From the NCBI GenBank assembly GCA_029204225.1, contig CM055097.1, positions 48,260,052 through 48,324,051 of the forward strand: a stretch of 64,000 nucleotides of DNA, given 5' to 3'. The notes below the pieces were generated by a model. The model did not search any database. It was not told the DNA's origin and saw only the letters and a program-made list of their open reading frames with translations. Position 1 is the first letter of the stretch; each line of letters begins with the position of its first letter. This DNA is from Diphasiastrum complanatum (lineage: Eukaryota > Streptophyta > Lycopodiopsida > Lycopodiales > Lycopodiaceae). Positions 32,885-44,350 of this stretch are shown piece after piece. The position numbers and the translations under genes were made by a program.

Positions 32885-33500
32885 TAGGACTAGAAAAGAG
32901 TATCCCCAAATAAGTATAAGAGGAAACAACCTCTAAGGCTTGTCCATCAAGAATAAGCTCCTGGCACTGCATGAAGGCTCATGAAGTGTTGAAGACCATA
33001 ACCTTGGTCTTCACAATGTTCACCCCCAATTCCCATTTGGTACAAAACCCCTATAAACAATCTAGCTGTCTCTACAATCCCTCTCTGGTCGGGGATACTA
33101 GTACTACATCATCCGCATAAAGGAGAATGGCAATCAGAATGGTGCCAAGTTTACAGCCAGCCCCGCCACGCTCTAACTCATCAATGTACAATCCAAAGAG
33201 AACCGGTGAAAGAGAACATTCTTGTTTCACCCCAATGGTGATCAGATAGGTCGTTGCTATGTTGGAAACATCCCAAGACCTTCTCGTAAAGAGCCATCAC
33301 TGCTAGAACAATATCTTTGGAGAAACCAAGGTCACGAAGTCTCTGAATGAGTAGGGAGAGTGGTACAGAGTTGAAGGCTTTCTTGAAGTCCACAAAACAA
33401 TAGTAAACCCTCTTTTTCCTATACTTAGCTTCCTAAATCAAAGCTCGAAGTGTAAAAATATGGTCAGTGGTAGAATATCGGGTATTCATCTTGTCATTCA
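32885..33500 (-). pseudogene. LINE reverse transcriptase fragment
   Basis: The minus strand reads TTDHIFTLRALI, then FVDFKKAFNSVPLSLLIQRL, then the catalytic ILLYADDVVLVSPTREGL (near 33108), then KTKVMVF and YTYLGILF. These are conserved blocks of non-LTR RT in the right order. Frameshifts and stops separate them. Endonuclease and C-terminal parts are absent. Confidence 0.82.
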
Positions 33501-33539
33501 TTGATCAACCAAGGCCCAGTTACAAGCTTACTATGCTTC

Positions 33540-33830
33540 CTTATTGGACAACATAAGCCTTAGAAGCATTTCAAAAATTAGAAGATGCATTGATTTCAGC
33601 ACCTATCCTAAGGCCTCCCAATTGGTAGATTGAATTTCACGTACATACGGATGCCTCAAAGTATGTTGTGGGAGCAATAGTAACTCAACTTGGTGAGTAT
33701 AAAAAGGATTATCTAATACGCTTTGCCAGTAGACAATTGAATGTTGTTGAGGTGAATTATACTACCATAGAGCGTGAGGCATTAGCAATGATGTTTGATA
33801 TCAAGAAATTCTGACATTACTGAATCGCAA
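33540..33830 (+). pseudogene. Ty3/gypsy RNase H fragment
   Basis: It reads ALEAFQKLEDALISAPILRP, HTDASKYVVGAIVTQLGEY and EREALAMMFDIKKF, the start of the RNase H domain of Ty3/gypsy pol, with stop codons. No flanking RT or integrase remains next to it. Confidence 0.75.
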
Positions 33831-34452
33831 CATTGTTTGCATCGTTTACAAGTGTCTATTATAAATGTGCCATTTGATTGATTTTAGTAATTTGAGAGGA
33901 TCCCTCTTTTTTTACTTTGTTATTTCCTTCAAGACCTTCTTTTTATAGAGGAGCACTAGATTTCTTGATTTAATGTCCTTATTTTTCATTTCTTAGTTAT
34001 TGCAGACTTCCCTACCACTTTCTTTGCAACTAGTGCACGTGCTCCTTACCCTTTAGCTCATATCCTTTGGGCTAGGACATGTAGATCTCTGGTGCCATTA
34101 AGGAATGCAGTTTGGACGTCCATTTGATGAACTTCAAGGTCGGATACAGCTGCATAAGGAAGAAGTAAACTAATTAAAGCATGCTTTACCACAGGACTGA
34201 AGGTTTTTGAATAATCTAGATCTGGTTTCTAGGAGAAGCCTTCGGCTACCAATCTGGCCTTGTATCGATTTATTTTCCATTCAGCATCATACTTCACTTT
34301 GAACAACCACTTGCATGGGATCGGATTTCAATTCTTTAGTATCTCAGTCATAGTCCACGTTTGATTCTCAATCAGAGAATCGAATTCTGCATCCATGGCT
34401 GCTTTCCACTGGTCAACATCGATTGTTGACATCGCCTATGAACTATGTTTGG

Positions 34453-35101
34453 TGTGAGAGATTTCAGATCCTTAAGATCCAATCTACTTGAATGATCTTT
34501 GGTTAGAAAGAGAAATACACTACCAATTTCACCAATGTAGAAAAATCAGCATCTACACATAATTTGAGATGCAAACACTAATAGAACTTGATCAAACTTG
34601 AAAGAAATGATTATGTACTGTTGCTATCCGTACAAAACCAGCAAGCTACTTTATTTCACACGTGTGGATTCAAAAATAGCAAATATAGATCATTCTACAC
34701 ATAGATTTGCAAGCAATCACCAAGATAGTGCACCAATGGATAGTAGAACCCAAGAGAACCATGTATAAGCATGAAATGAGATAGAGAAGAGAGAATATGA
34801 CTCTCTCCATGAGTTACATCCTTTTATAGCAGGTCTAGACCCTATTTGGCCACTTGGCTTTCCCACCAAAATGGTAACCCTACAATTTTGGGTCTAGATT
34901 CAATGTACCCAACTTATTCAAATTGAATCTACTCAAACTCGCATTCTATCTTTCCCACACTTTCAAAAAGTGTTTATTCAAATGAAATTTAGACTAATGA
35001 ACTTTGAAAAGTCAACCTCTAAGTCTAAAACAAGTTTTGGCCTCAATATGCCAAATATGGAAATATTGCAAAATGTGATGAAACTAGTTGAATCTTTCAC
35101 A
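34453..35101 (-). repeat. 3' LTR of element E (left copy)
   Basis: The ends are TGTGAGAGATT and AATCTTTCACA on the plus strand, an inverted terminal match of about 11 bases. It contains CACACGTGTG at 34657-34666. Flanked by TSD TTTGG on the left. Confidence 0.94.
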
Positions 35102-35111
35102 CTCCCTCTTC

Positions 35112-35690
35112 AACTAGTTTTAGCATAGACTTTGATAATACTCCAAGTGAAGTCTTATGCTTCATGAACAAGTCTTTTCCCAATGCTTTGGTGAAGATAT
35201 CAGCTACACATTCCCTTGAAGATACATGTTGAAGCTCCACCTCCTTTGCAATGACTCGCTCCCTCACAAAATGATATTGTATCTCAATATGCTGCTCCTC
35301 GCATGAAAGATAGGATTGGATGTTATTCTTTGGGCTGATTGATTGTCACAAAAGATGATTGGGCTCTCTGAAAAATCCAGCAAGTGAAGATTCTTGATTA
35401 TCCTCTTGATCCATACCATCTCCTTTGTGCAATGTGTAAGAGCTTTGTACTCGGCCTCACTAGATGACAATGAGATAGTGGCTTGTTTCTTTGACATCCA
35501 TGATATAGCTCTATCACCTATGAAGATACAATAAGAACTAATGGATTTCCTATCCATTATATCTCCAGCATAGTTCGAGTCTGAAAATCCAAAAAGATTA
35601 GGTGATGATCCCTCATACAATATGCCAAAATCTCGAGTTCCAATGATGTACCTCAAAACTCGCTTTCCTAGCTTCCAATGCTCCTAGCAT
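35112..35690 (-). pseudogene. RNase H of element E
   Basis: It begins GKRVLRYIIGTRDFGILYEG and carries the RNase H acidic sites (FSDSNYAGDIMDRKSIS, SSSEAEYKAL, FCDNQSAQRITSNP). An indel near 35280 shifts the last part (HFVRERVIAKEVELQHVSS, DIFTKALGKDLF) before the polypurine tract. It is separated from the upstream frame by a stop at 35917 and about 230 non-coding bases. The RT that normally precedes it is absent. Confidence 0.85.
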
Positions 35691-35916
35691 AGTTTTTGCC
35701 AATAGAACTTTGATCCATCATAAGAATGATCTTCTTCCTAAGAATAGATCTCCTTTCAATGATCGTGTAATGCTCAAAATAGAAACAACCATAATTGATG
35801 TAGAGAATAGTGTCCACTTGGAATGCTTCACTATTTCTTACATCAATTTTACATGTAAAAATGTGACTAGAACATGAAGAATCAAATAGAATGTAAATGA
35901 AATGATTCCACCATGC

Positions 35917-38900
35917 TTACAACTCTGAACTCTCTGGAAAAATACAGCAAACAAACAATAAATGTGAGTGATCAACTTTTGCTTGCATGTCTCCTCCTTC
36001 TTTGTCCTTTGTTGCCATGTATCCACCATGATACTCCATGAATGAGCCTCCATCTCCATCTTGCCACAAGAAACCATCAAACCTTGGAAATCCATGAGTA
36101 GCTGAGTACATTAATGATGCAAATCCAACACCACATGACTCCATAAACCAAGTAGTTTGCACTAGTCCGTCTTCAAGATCTACTTGACACAAGAAAATGA
36201 CCATGAATTCACCAAAAATTGACAATCTCCAAGTATTGGCACCAAGTAGCTCAACACTTGAGAACTTAGCCATGGATGAGTGACATAATGAACCTCCAAT
36301 AGCTTCATTTCCATCAGCAAAATCAGCCAAGAACGCTAGTACAAATCCAACATCAAAACAATGCTCACCAATGTAGCTAGTTTTACCATATCTTGACAAT
36401 CTGCACACATCCACATGAAATTGCTCAAACATGAGATAGAACAAGTAAAGTAAACTTGAACAACGCTTCCTTGCTGCTCCTTTGACCTTACTTGAGTCTT
36501 CAATATGCTGCAAAAATAGATCCATAACACCTTTGCCAATTACCTCTCCTTTGATGCTCTTGACTAGCTCCAAATTGCCAACTTCCCTTTTGACTAGTTG
36601 AAGCGCTTTGAGATCAATTTCTTGATCTTCAGCTTGACCATCAAAGTCATTGAACAAACTTTGTTTTCCAGATCCATTACTTGATTTTACATCAAGATAA
36701 CATCCATCCACTTGCATAGCTCCATGTACACAGGAAGATCCTCCAAAAGATGTTCCACTCTTCATAAGAGATCGATACTCAAGATCCATTGGTTGGATCC
36801 ACTCCTCTTCTTTCCTTGCATGATCTACACTTGTAGGATCATCCAAAGAGGTTAGGAAAGCAACATAATTTCCAGAAACTACTTGCTTACCCTTTTGATC
36901 ATATGTGAGCCTTGAAGGTACTTGTCTTTCTCTTGATGTTCTCCTTGGCTTTTGACTTGATGAAGGTCCATCATCACCACCATCCAAAGTAGGATCTTTC
37001 TCATCAACATCAAGAATGTTAGAACCATCTACTTTACCATCAATCATTCTTGAAGACACCTTTGGAATGTTTCCCTCATCAAAAATGACATCTCTACCAA
37101 CAATCACTTTGTTAGTAGAAGGAATGTAAACCTTGTAGGCTTTACTCACCTCACTATATCCAACAAAAATACCTCTTCTTGAAGATGGATCCTCCTTGGT
37201 CCTATCATCAAGAGTAATGTTGACATAGCATGTGCATCCAAAGGTTCTTATAAAGTTGACACTCGGCCTCCTCTTGAATAGTATCTCAAAAGGTGTCCTT
37301 GCATCCAAAATAGCACTCGACCACCTATTGCACAAGAAATTGGCACACAACAAAGCTTGATCCCAAAATGGTTTGTCAATATTAGCACTTAACCTCATAG
37401 ATTTAGCACTTTCACATAAAGTTCTATTCTTCCTTTCAGCCACTCCATTTTGTTGTGGGGTCCTGGATGTTGTATACTCCCTCTTGGTCCCATGCTCATC
37501 ACAAAAAGCCTTGAACTTGTTAGATATGTACTCACCACCATTGTCACCTCTCAAGCACTTGATCTTTGTGGAGAATTGGTTCTCCCTTGCATTCTTGAAC
37601 TTGACAAAGACATCATACACTTCATCCTTGCTCTTTAGTAGATAGATCCAACAAAATCTACTAAAATCATCAATGAATGTTATATACATCTTAGCTCCAC
37701 TATGGCTAATTGTAGTAAATCCATGAATATTAGAATTTACAAGTTGAAAAGGCTTTGTAGATCTAGTATAAGGTAGTCTATGTGACTTAGACAAAGCACA
37801 AGACTCACAAACATGCTTGTCATTACTTAAGGAACTTGGAAGACCAATCACAACCTTCTTCCTTGCCATTACCTCCAATGACTTGAAGTTGAGGTGTCCC
37901 ATCCTTTTGTGACAAACCTCTTGAATAGAAATTTGCTCCCTTGCAACACATCCAACTTGGTTAGCAATAACACAAGCATCAAGTTTAAACAACTTCCCTT
38001 GCCTTTTACCTTTTCCAATCAAGACATCCTTCCTTTTGATCAAACAAGCATCTCCATCAAACTCCACCTTGAGGCCCTTACTTAGCATTTGACTCACACT
38101 AAGCAAATTTTTGGTAATAGATGGAATAAACAAGACATCCTCCAAATGAACATTCCTATTTGTAGAGAGAGAAATAGGAATTGTGCCAATCCCTTTGATT
38201 GCACACTCACCATCGTTGGCCGTGTAGATCACCCTCTTGTCATCTCCATATGCCAACAAAGAAGTGAAGTACTCTTTGTGAAAGGTCATGTGTGAACTTG
38301 CTCCACTATCAATCCACCAAGGATCTAGATCTCCATCATTAGCAAGCATACATGAAGACATCACAAAAGCATCATCATTTGCATCTTGCACATCCAAACC
38401 ATCCTCATCAAGAGTAAGATTACCTTGCTTGTCTCCTTGATCTCTCTTCTTCTTGTAGCACTCACTTGCAAAGTGTCCTTTGATGCCACAATAGAAGCAC
38501 TTGAGCTTTGATCTATCCTTCTTTTTGCCACTTGAAGAAGCATCCACTTGATCTTGCCATTTAGACCACTTGCTTTTGGTTTTGCCCTTGAATTTGCCCT
38601 TTGTGAACATAGCATCCTCTTGAAGTGTCGATGTAGATCCACCTCTTGCTTGAAGCCTATATTCCTCATTGATCAAGATCTCTTGAAGATCCATCAAACT
38701 TGGCAAAGTCTTTTGAATAGCAATACTTTGAACAATGTTAGCATGAGCATCCAACAAGCCATTAAGAATCACTTGAATAAGCTCTCCTTCCTTAATGCTT
38801 TCATCTATGCAAGCTAACTCATCATTCAATGCTTTCATTCTCAAAACAAAAGTACTTGGACTTTCTTCATTCTTTTGCAAACAAGAAAAGATTTGCCTTC

Positions 38901-39222
38901 TTAGAGTCAACACTCTAGAAGTAGACTTGGATTCATAAAGCTTCTTCAATGAATTCTAAGCTTCCAAAGATGATGTGCACTTACCAACTTCCTTGAGAAG
39001 TTCATTGGTAACATTCATCTTTATCATGTGTAGATCCTTCTTGGCCCTCTTGTCATACCTCAATTGATCTTGTTGTGTTGTTGGTCTCTCCTCCAAACCT
39101 ACAACAATATCCAAAACATCATTCATCTCAAGGAGTGACTCCATCCTCACTTTCCATAATGAATAGTTACTTGAGGTAAGCCTATCATTGGCTTCCAACA
39201 TGACTCCAATTGAGATTGCCAT
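35917..39222 (-). CDS. Element E Gag-protease-integrase fused to unknown tail
   Basis: ATG at 39222; one in-frame TAG at 38956-38958 at a position that is Trp in element C, then open for 1010 codons to 35917. Domains: Gag (SSNYSLWKVRMESLL); CCHC knuckle CFYCGIKGHFASEC near 38490; protease with WWIDSGASSH near 38310; integrase with an HHCC finger and a D-D-E core (TFIDDFSRF, GDNGGEYIS, GVAERKNRTL) near residues 423-500 of the open part; the usual linker. The frame then reaches the first RT residues (EEWIQPMDLEYRSLMKSGT) and passes, about residue 728, into ~280 residues with no RT motif, rich in aromatic residues and Cys (GEHCFDVGFVLAFLADFADG, FMESCGVGFASLMYSATHGF). I do not recognise that tail. 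It could be a captured host or element sequence, or by chance an open non-coding stretch. Confidence 0.88.
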
Positions 39223-39809
39223 GTAGCAATGACCTGATCTTCTCTTTCAACCTGTTTCAATGCACAAAGCACTCCTTTGAACAACAACAAATGCTTTCAA
39301 AAGAAATCACCAAGATTTGAAACTATCTCACAAATTCTCTTCTAGCACTTATCCAAGCAAATCAGCACATAGAATCATGGAATCTTGATCAACCTATGAT
39401 CTATCCTCAATCTAATGACTTTTGCCACTTCCTAAGATTGAAACACACTCAAATGAAGTCCAGCAACCTCACTATCTAGAGATCCAATCAAAATTAGAGT
39501 TTTGACAAAATCACAAAAAATGACTATTCCAAATCTACATGCAAATGCTGAAAATTTGATATGCAATCTATAAGCCACCACTTAGGCTGAACCAATGATC
39601 CAAAAATCGGCCAAATCCAGCATGTGAATTCAAAAAACAGAATTGAACAAGTATATTGACCTATTTAGTGTTTTGATCTACAAAAGATACAATCTACAAA
39701 AGCAAAAAATCCGATTTTGGTGTAGAATTCTCTCTAGCATGCTCTAGACTTGATATCTTCACCAAATCATTGATAGATCTGATTTCCTCCTTCATAACCT
39801 GAAACACAA

Positions 39810-39821
39810 GCTCTGATACCA
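39810..39821 (-). other. Primer binding site of element E
   Basis: TGGTATCAGAGC on the minus strand directly behind the 5' LTR, complementary to initiator-Met tRNA. Confidence 0.9.
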
Positions 39822-40471
39822 TGTGAAAGATTTCAGATCCTTAAGATCCAATCTACTTGAATGATCTTTGGTTAGAAAGAGAAATACACTACCAATTTCA
39901 CCAATGTAGAAAAATCAGCATCTACACACAATTTGAGATGCAAACACTAATAGAACTTGATCAAACTTGAATGAAATGATTATGTACTGTTGCTTTCCGT
40001 ACAAAACCATCAAGCTACTGTATTTCACACGTGTGGATTCAAAAATAGCAAATATAGATCATTCTACACATAGAATTGCAAGCAATCACCAAGATAGTGC
40101 ACCAATGGATAGTAGAACCCAAGAGAACCATGTATAAGCATGAAATGAGATAGAGAAGAGAGAAGATGACTCTCTCCACGAGTTACATCCTTTTATAGCA
40201 AGTCCAAACCCTATTTGGCCACTTGGCTTTCCCACCAAAATACTAACCCTACCAATTTTGGGTCTAGATTCAATGTACCCAACTTATTCAAATTGAATCT
40301 ACTCAAACTCGCATTCTATCTTTCCCACACTTTCAAAAAGTGTTTATTCAAATGAAATTTAGACTAATGAACTTTGAAAAGTCAACCTCTAAGTCTAAAA
40401 CAAGTTTTGGCCTCAATATGCCAAATATGGAAATATTGCAAAATGTGATGAAACTAGTTGAATCTTTCACA
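39822..40471 (-). repeat. 5' LTR of element E (right copy)
   Basis: The ends are TGTGAAAGATT and AATCTTTCACA. CACACGTGTG lies at 40026-40035. Followed by TSD TTTGG at 40472-40476. Confidence 0.94.
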
Positions 40472-40999
40472 TTTGGTTCATGCACAAAATAGCATGCCGG
40501 ATCATCCATGAATCGGGATGGAGGTTGTCTGGGTCGATTTGATCTTTTGGGTTGAATTTCGACCCTTTGATGTTGTTGAGTTCAGAACTCACTATCCGAG
40601 TCAGTGTCGATTTTTTGTTGTTCGACCCTTGGATCGAATTTTGGATATTTGATCCTTGGGTCAGATTCTGGATTTTTCGACCTTGAATCAAATTTTGTTT
40701 TTCGATCCTTGAGTCGGATTTGTCTGGGGCTTTTCCCTTATGGTCAAAAAATTGGTTTTCCATAAATATGACATCTATGCTCGTGAAGGTCTTCTGATTT
40801 TCCAGGTTGTAGAGCTTGTATGCCTTGTGATCTGGGGAGTAGCCAATGAAATTCGACTTCTTGCTTTTGTTATCCCTTCCCTATAAGTAAGAGCATTTTT
40901 TGTGTAGTTTGTATCCTTCTAGTCCCAATGCCAAATTCTCAAAAAAGAGAATTCTCTTGTCTTTAAGCTTTGGTGTATTTTTGGTCTTTCTTGTGTTGG

Positions 41000-42890
41000 A
41001 ATGCTAGTGTAATTTGGATGTAATGATGCTTTTCTATTACTCTTGCATTGAGATTTGTAATATATCCATGTACTTGTAGGGGATGAAATCTTGAGAAACC
41101 AAGGGTTTTTTTTATCATTTGGTCAACATTTCATTGCTTATGCTTTTTGGTGTTAAACTAGTGTTAAAGCTATTATTAATGATTGAAATGAGTGTTTGAA
41201 GTAGTGTTGATTGAAAAAGTAGCCTTAATGCATGGATATTGTTAAAGGAGCAGCATTAGTGGAGGAAATCAAATGATGTGAATAAGGTCATTTGTGGTGG
41301 TTGTCGCTTATGTGCAATCTTCAATTCACTACTACTAGTTTTGGATGCTTTATGGAGACAAGTGATGGATTATAATAATGAGGCCATAAATATAGTGATT
41401 GAGTGTGTAAGAAGCGAGATTGGAGTGCAAAGTGATTGCTTGGAGTAGTGTTAAACTGTATTGTATGGTGTTATGGTTTGTAGGAAAGTATAGAAGCAAA
41501 GTGAAATGTGCTCTTTGCCTAAATCACTATCAAATCGACCCATAATCACTATACTACATAGTGACAAGCCTATTTGAACTACCCATGCCTTGATAAGCAT
41601 AGTGTGGAAAACAAATTAACAATATTTGGCATTGTCGTTGGGGATTCAAATACTTCATTGAACCGTTTGCTTCAATATACCACCTTTGCCAAAGGGTTTG
41701 GATTTTTTTTTTTATTTATGAAAACGCACCATTTGATCCATTATGGAAATAGTCAGTCTCAAGACTTGCCCTCTTGAGAATCCATTTCTATTGTTTTAAA
41801 TCTAGTGAAGAGGTTGAACCTAGAAAAATTTGACTCACCAATTGTTGGAATTCATGCTCAAGCCTAGTCCCATTCATGGAATGGGCATCCTGCAACCTGT
41901 TCATACTTATTCAGAGAAAAAAAAAAACTACACAAAAATATGAAGACTCAAAATTTTAGCAAAGGATTGAAAAATCCACACTCAAATTTTTCCAAACCAA
42001 GACTATTTTTCGACCCAATGTCATTCCTGTCAAAGAGAGATTTTTCGACCTTGGGTCAGGTCGGATCGGTTCTAATTTTTTCGACCTTGAGATCGAATCG
42101 GGTCTGATAAATCGGACAGTAAAAAGAAAGATAATTGTAGTATAAACAAGTGTCATTCCCACTGGAGAGCAATAAACGGGCTACTATTGTCATTAGTAGT
42201 GAAAATAAGGTAATAACAGAGAATGTACTGAATGAAATATAAAATGATTGCAATCTGGTCATCAACAGATGTTTCCACAATGGGGCTATCAGTACAACCT
42301 TGCAAAGAAGGCAAAACACCCAGGAGAAAGATTGAATATTCAACAATGAAGTCCAGACTCAAGTTAGGAATAAAACTCTGTATAATGGACATACTAGGAA
42401 TTAAGATCATACATGGCAAAAATATTTGTCCTTGAAACAACAATACTGGCATCAAAGTGTAGAGGTTAGAGACTCGCCATCTAGCATGGTGCTCACTTAT
42501 CATTTAGACACTCAACAGTCAAAGAAAACATACAAGCTGATTAATAATGTTTTGACATGTGTAATAAGGTGCCCATAGTCCAATAACATACTGCCACAGA
42601 TGATAGACAGTTAGAATCTGTCAAGCAATGCACTAATACCATTGTCCTGTATTGAAAGGGTGTGAAATCATTGATAGAGCCTGTCACGAATGATGATGAG
42701 CAATGGTGGCTGGCCCAAAGCAGTTGCTTGAAGTGAGGCACTGATTAAATCTACTACTAGAAATGCGCTAAGTGTGTTGGTGACCATTGAAAAATAGTCG
42801 ATGCAGATCTGCTAATCTGCTTGTAGACTGTCACTTGAAGATGCATTGAAGATTTAACATATTATTGCCTAAATGCACCCTTAGAATCTA
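41000..42890. other. No gene recognised; GGTCGAA-rich patch
   Basis: No open frame resembles a known family. Between 42000 and 42110 there are repeated TTTTTCGACC and GGGTC motifs similar to those in the linker of element F (40530-40720) and in the gag of element G (43580-43670). It may include leader or LTR sequence of element G, but no LTR pair could be matched. Confidence 0.4.
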
Positions 42891-42898
42891 TACCATAA

Positions 42899-44350
42899 TG
42901 GATTCAAGTTCTAGTTCTTCTCTGATTGATAAGCTCGATGGCGAGAACTACCATCTCTGAAAGTTCAAGATGAGAGTTGTTTTAGTAGCCAAGGAACTAT
43001 GGGACATAGTTGATGGTACCGAAATCAAGCTAGAAGCTGATGCAGCTAACATCACCAAATGGAGGCAACAAGATGGCAAGGCATTTGCCTTAATCACACT
43101 AAATATCAAAGACTCCTAGATCAGTGATATTCGATTTGGTCAGACAGCCAAGGATGCTTGGGACATCCTAGCAACACTTTATGACATCAGAGATGTCACA
43201 TCTAGACTCCATTTGAGGAAGAAGTTCTTCACATTGAAAATGTCTGAAGCAGACACTATTTCTAGCCATCTTCTTCAAAAATATTATGGAGCAGATGACT
43301 GCAACTGGATCAAACATTGAAATTCAGATGCAGTAATGACTCTTTTATCAAGTCTCCCTGAATCCTATGAAACTTGGGTCATGGCCATTTCGACCCAGCA
43401 GAAACTTACTCTATCAAGAGTTATTTCAATGCTGCTACAAGAGGAGATGAGAAGAAATGTTTTTTCCTTAGGCTTAGGATCTAATCCTTGGGCTCTTTAC
43501 ACAAAGAGAAATTAGAAATTCAAGTCAAAGAAATCCACAAAATCTGATCATTCAGGGAAAAAGAGCAACATGCAGCCAAGATCGAATTTTGGCTCTGGGT
43601 TAAATTTTGGATCAGGGTCGAATTTTGGCTCAAGGTCAAATTCAGGCCCAGAGTCGAATTTTTCATCATTCCAAACTATGCAGAAACACTTCTACAAATA
43701 TTGTAAGAGGACTGGTCATCTCATCAAGGACTGCTAAACACTAAGATCTCCCTTCTATTAGCAAATTTGATTCTCCATGTGAAAGTTGTATTATCAGCAA
43801 GCATGCTAGAAGTCCATTTACTTCAGATTTCGTTCATACTTCTAGAGATTTGCTAGATCTTGTACACAATGACCTTCGTGGCCCAATGTAGACTTCTTCC
43901 ACAAGGGGAGCTTTTATTTTTTGACTTTCATTAATGATTTTTCTAGGAGAACTGCTACTTATTTTTTGAAGAATAAATCCAATACTTTCAAATTCTTCAA
44001 GCAGTTCAAGGCATCTGCAAAAAATCAGACTCAGAGAACAATCAAAGCAATACGTCCTGACGGAGGGGGAGAATACATCTCCACCGAGTTCAAGGAATTC
44101 TACAAGGCCTGTGGAATACATCAACAATTCACCAGTAGCTACTCTCCTCAGTCCAATGGAGTAGCAGAACGGAAGAATCAGACACTTATTGAAAGTGCCA
44201 AAAGCATGATGGCCCATGCTTCTCTTCCAAAGAGATTTTGGGTAGAAGCTGTCACTACAACTGCCTACCCGCAAAACCAATCCATCACCAAAGCCTTGAA
44301 TGGCAAGACACCTCATGAGGTGTGGGCTGGAAGTGATTGGATCACAACAT
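42899..44350 (+). pseudogene. copia element G: gag and integrase remnant
   Basis: From the ATG at 42899 it reads Gag (SSSLIDKLDGENYHL, KFKMRVVLVAKELWDIVDGT, SAKDAWDILATLYDI-type core), a Gly/Ser/Asn-Phe repeat segment, a knuckle (CKRTGHLIKDC, first Cys lost) and, with protease mostly deleted, integrase from about 43915 (FINDFSRRTATYFLKNKSNT, RPDGGGEYIS, SNGVAERKNQTLIESAK). Stops and a missing protease make it inactive. It ends abruptly near 44350 without RT. It is on the opposite strand to F, with which it shares the repeat-rich segment type. Confidence 0.82.

Larger units (their letters stand above)
34453..40471 (-). mobile_element. Complete copia-type element E lacking RT
   Basis: 6019 bp with LTRs of 649 and 650 bp, target duplication TTTGG at 34448-34452 and 40472-40476, primer site next to the 5' LTR and a polypurine tract (GAAGAGGGAG) next to the 3' LTR. 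By eye the LTRs differ at about 14 sites plus one indel, roughly 2%. Gag, protease and integrase are in one long frame. Where RT should follow there is unrelated sequence, and RNase H resumes at 35690. The intact ends and TSD mean it transposed, presumably with RT supplied by a relative if the loss came first. Confidence 0.95.
34090..40990 (-). mobile_element. Older copia element F, split by element E
   Basis: Minus-strand coding appears on both sides of element E. At 40477-40990 are the integrase C-terminus (SNFIGYSPDHKAYKLYNLEN) and the linker. At 34090-34447 is the RT start ([55 protein letters not shown]). Linker and RT join directly across the insertion after removing E and one TTTGG copy. 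The rest of F is missing from both ends and stops are present. Confidence 0.8.
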
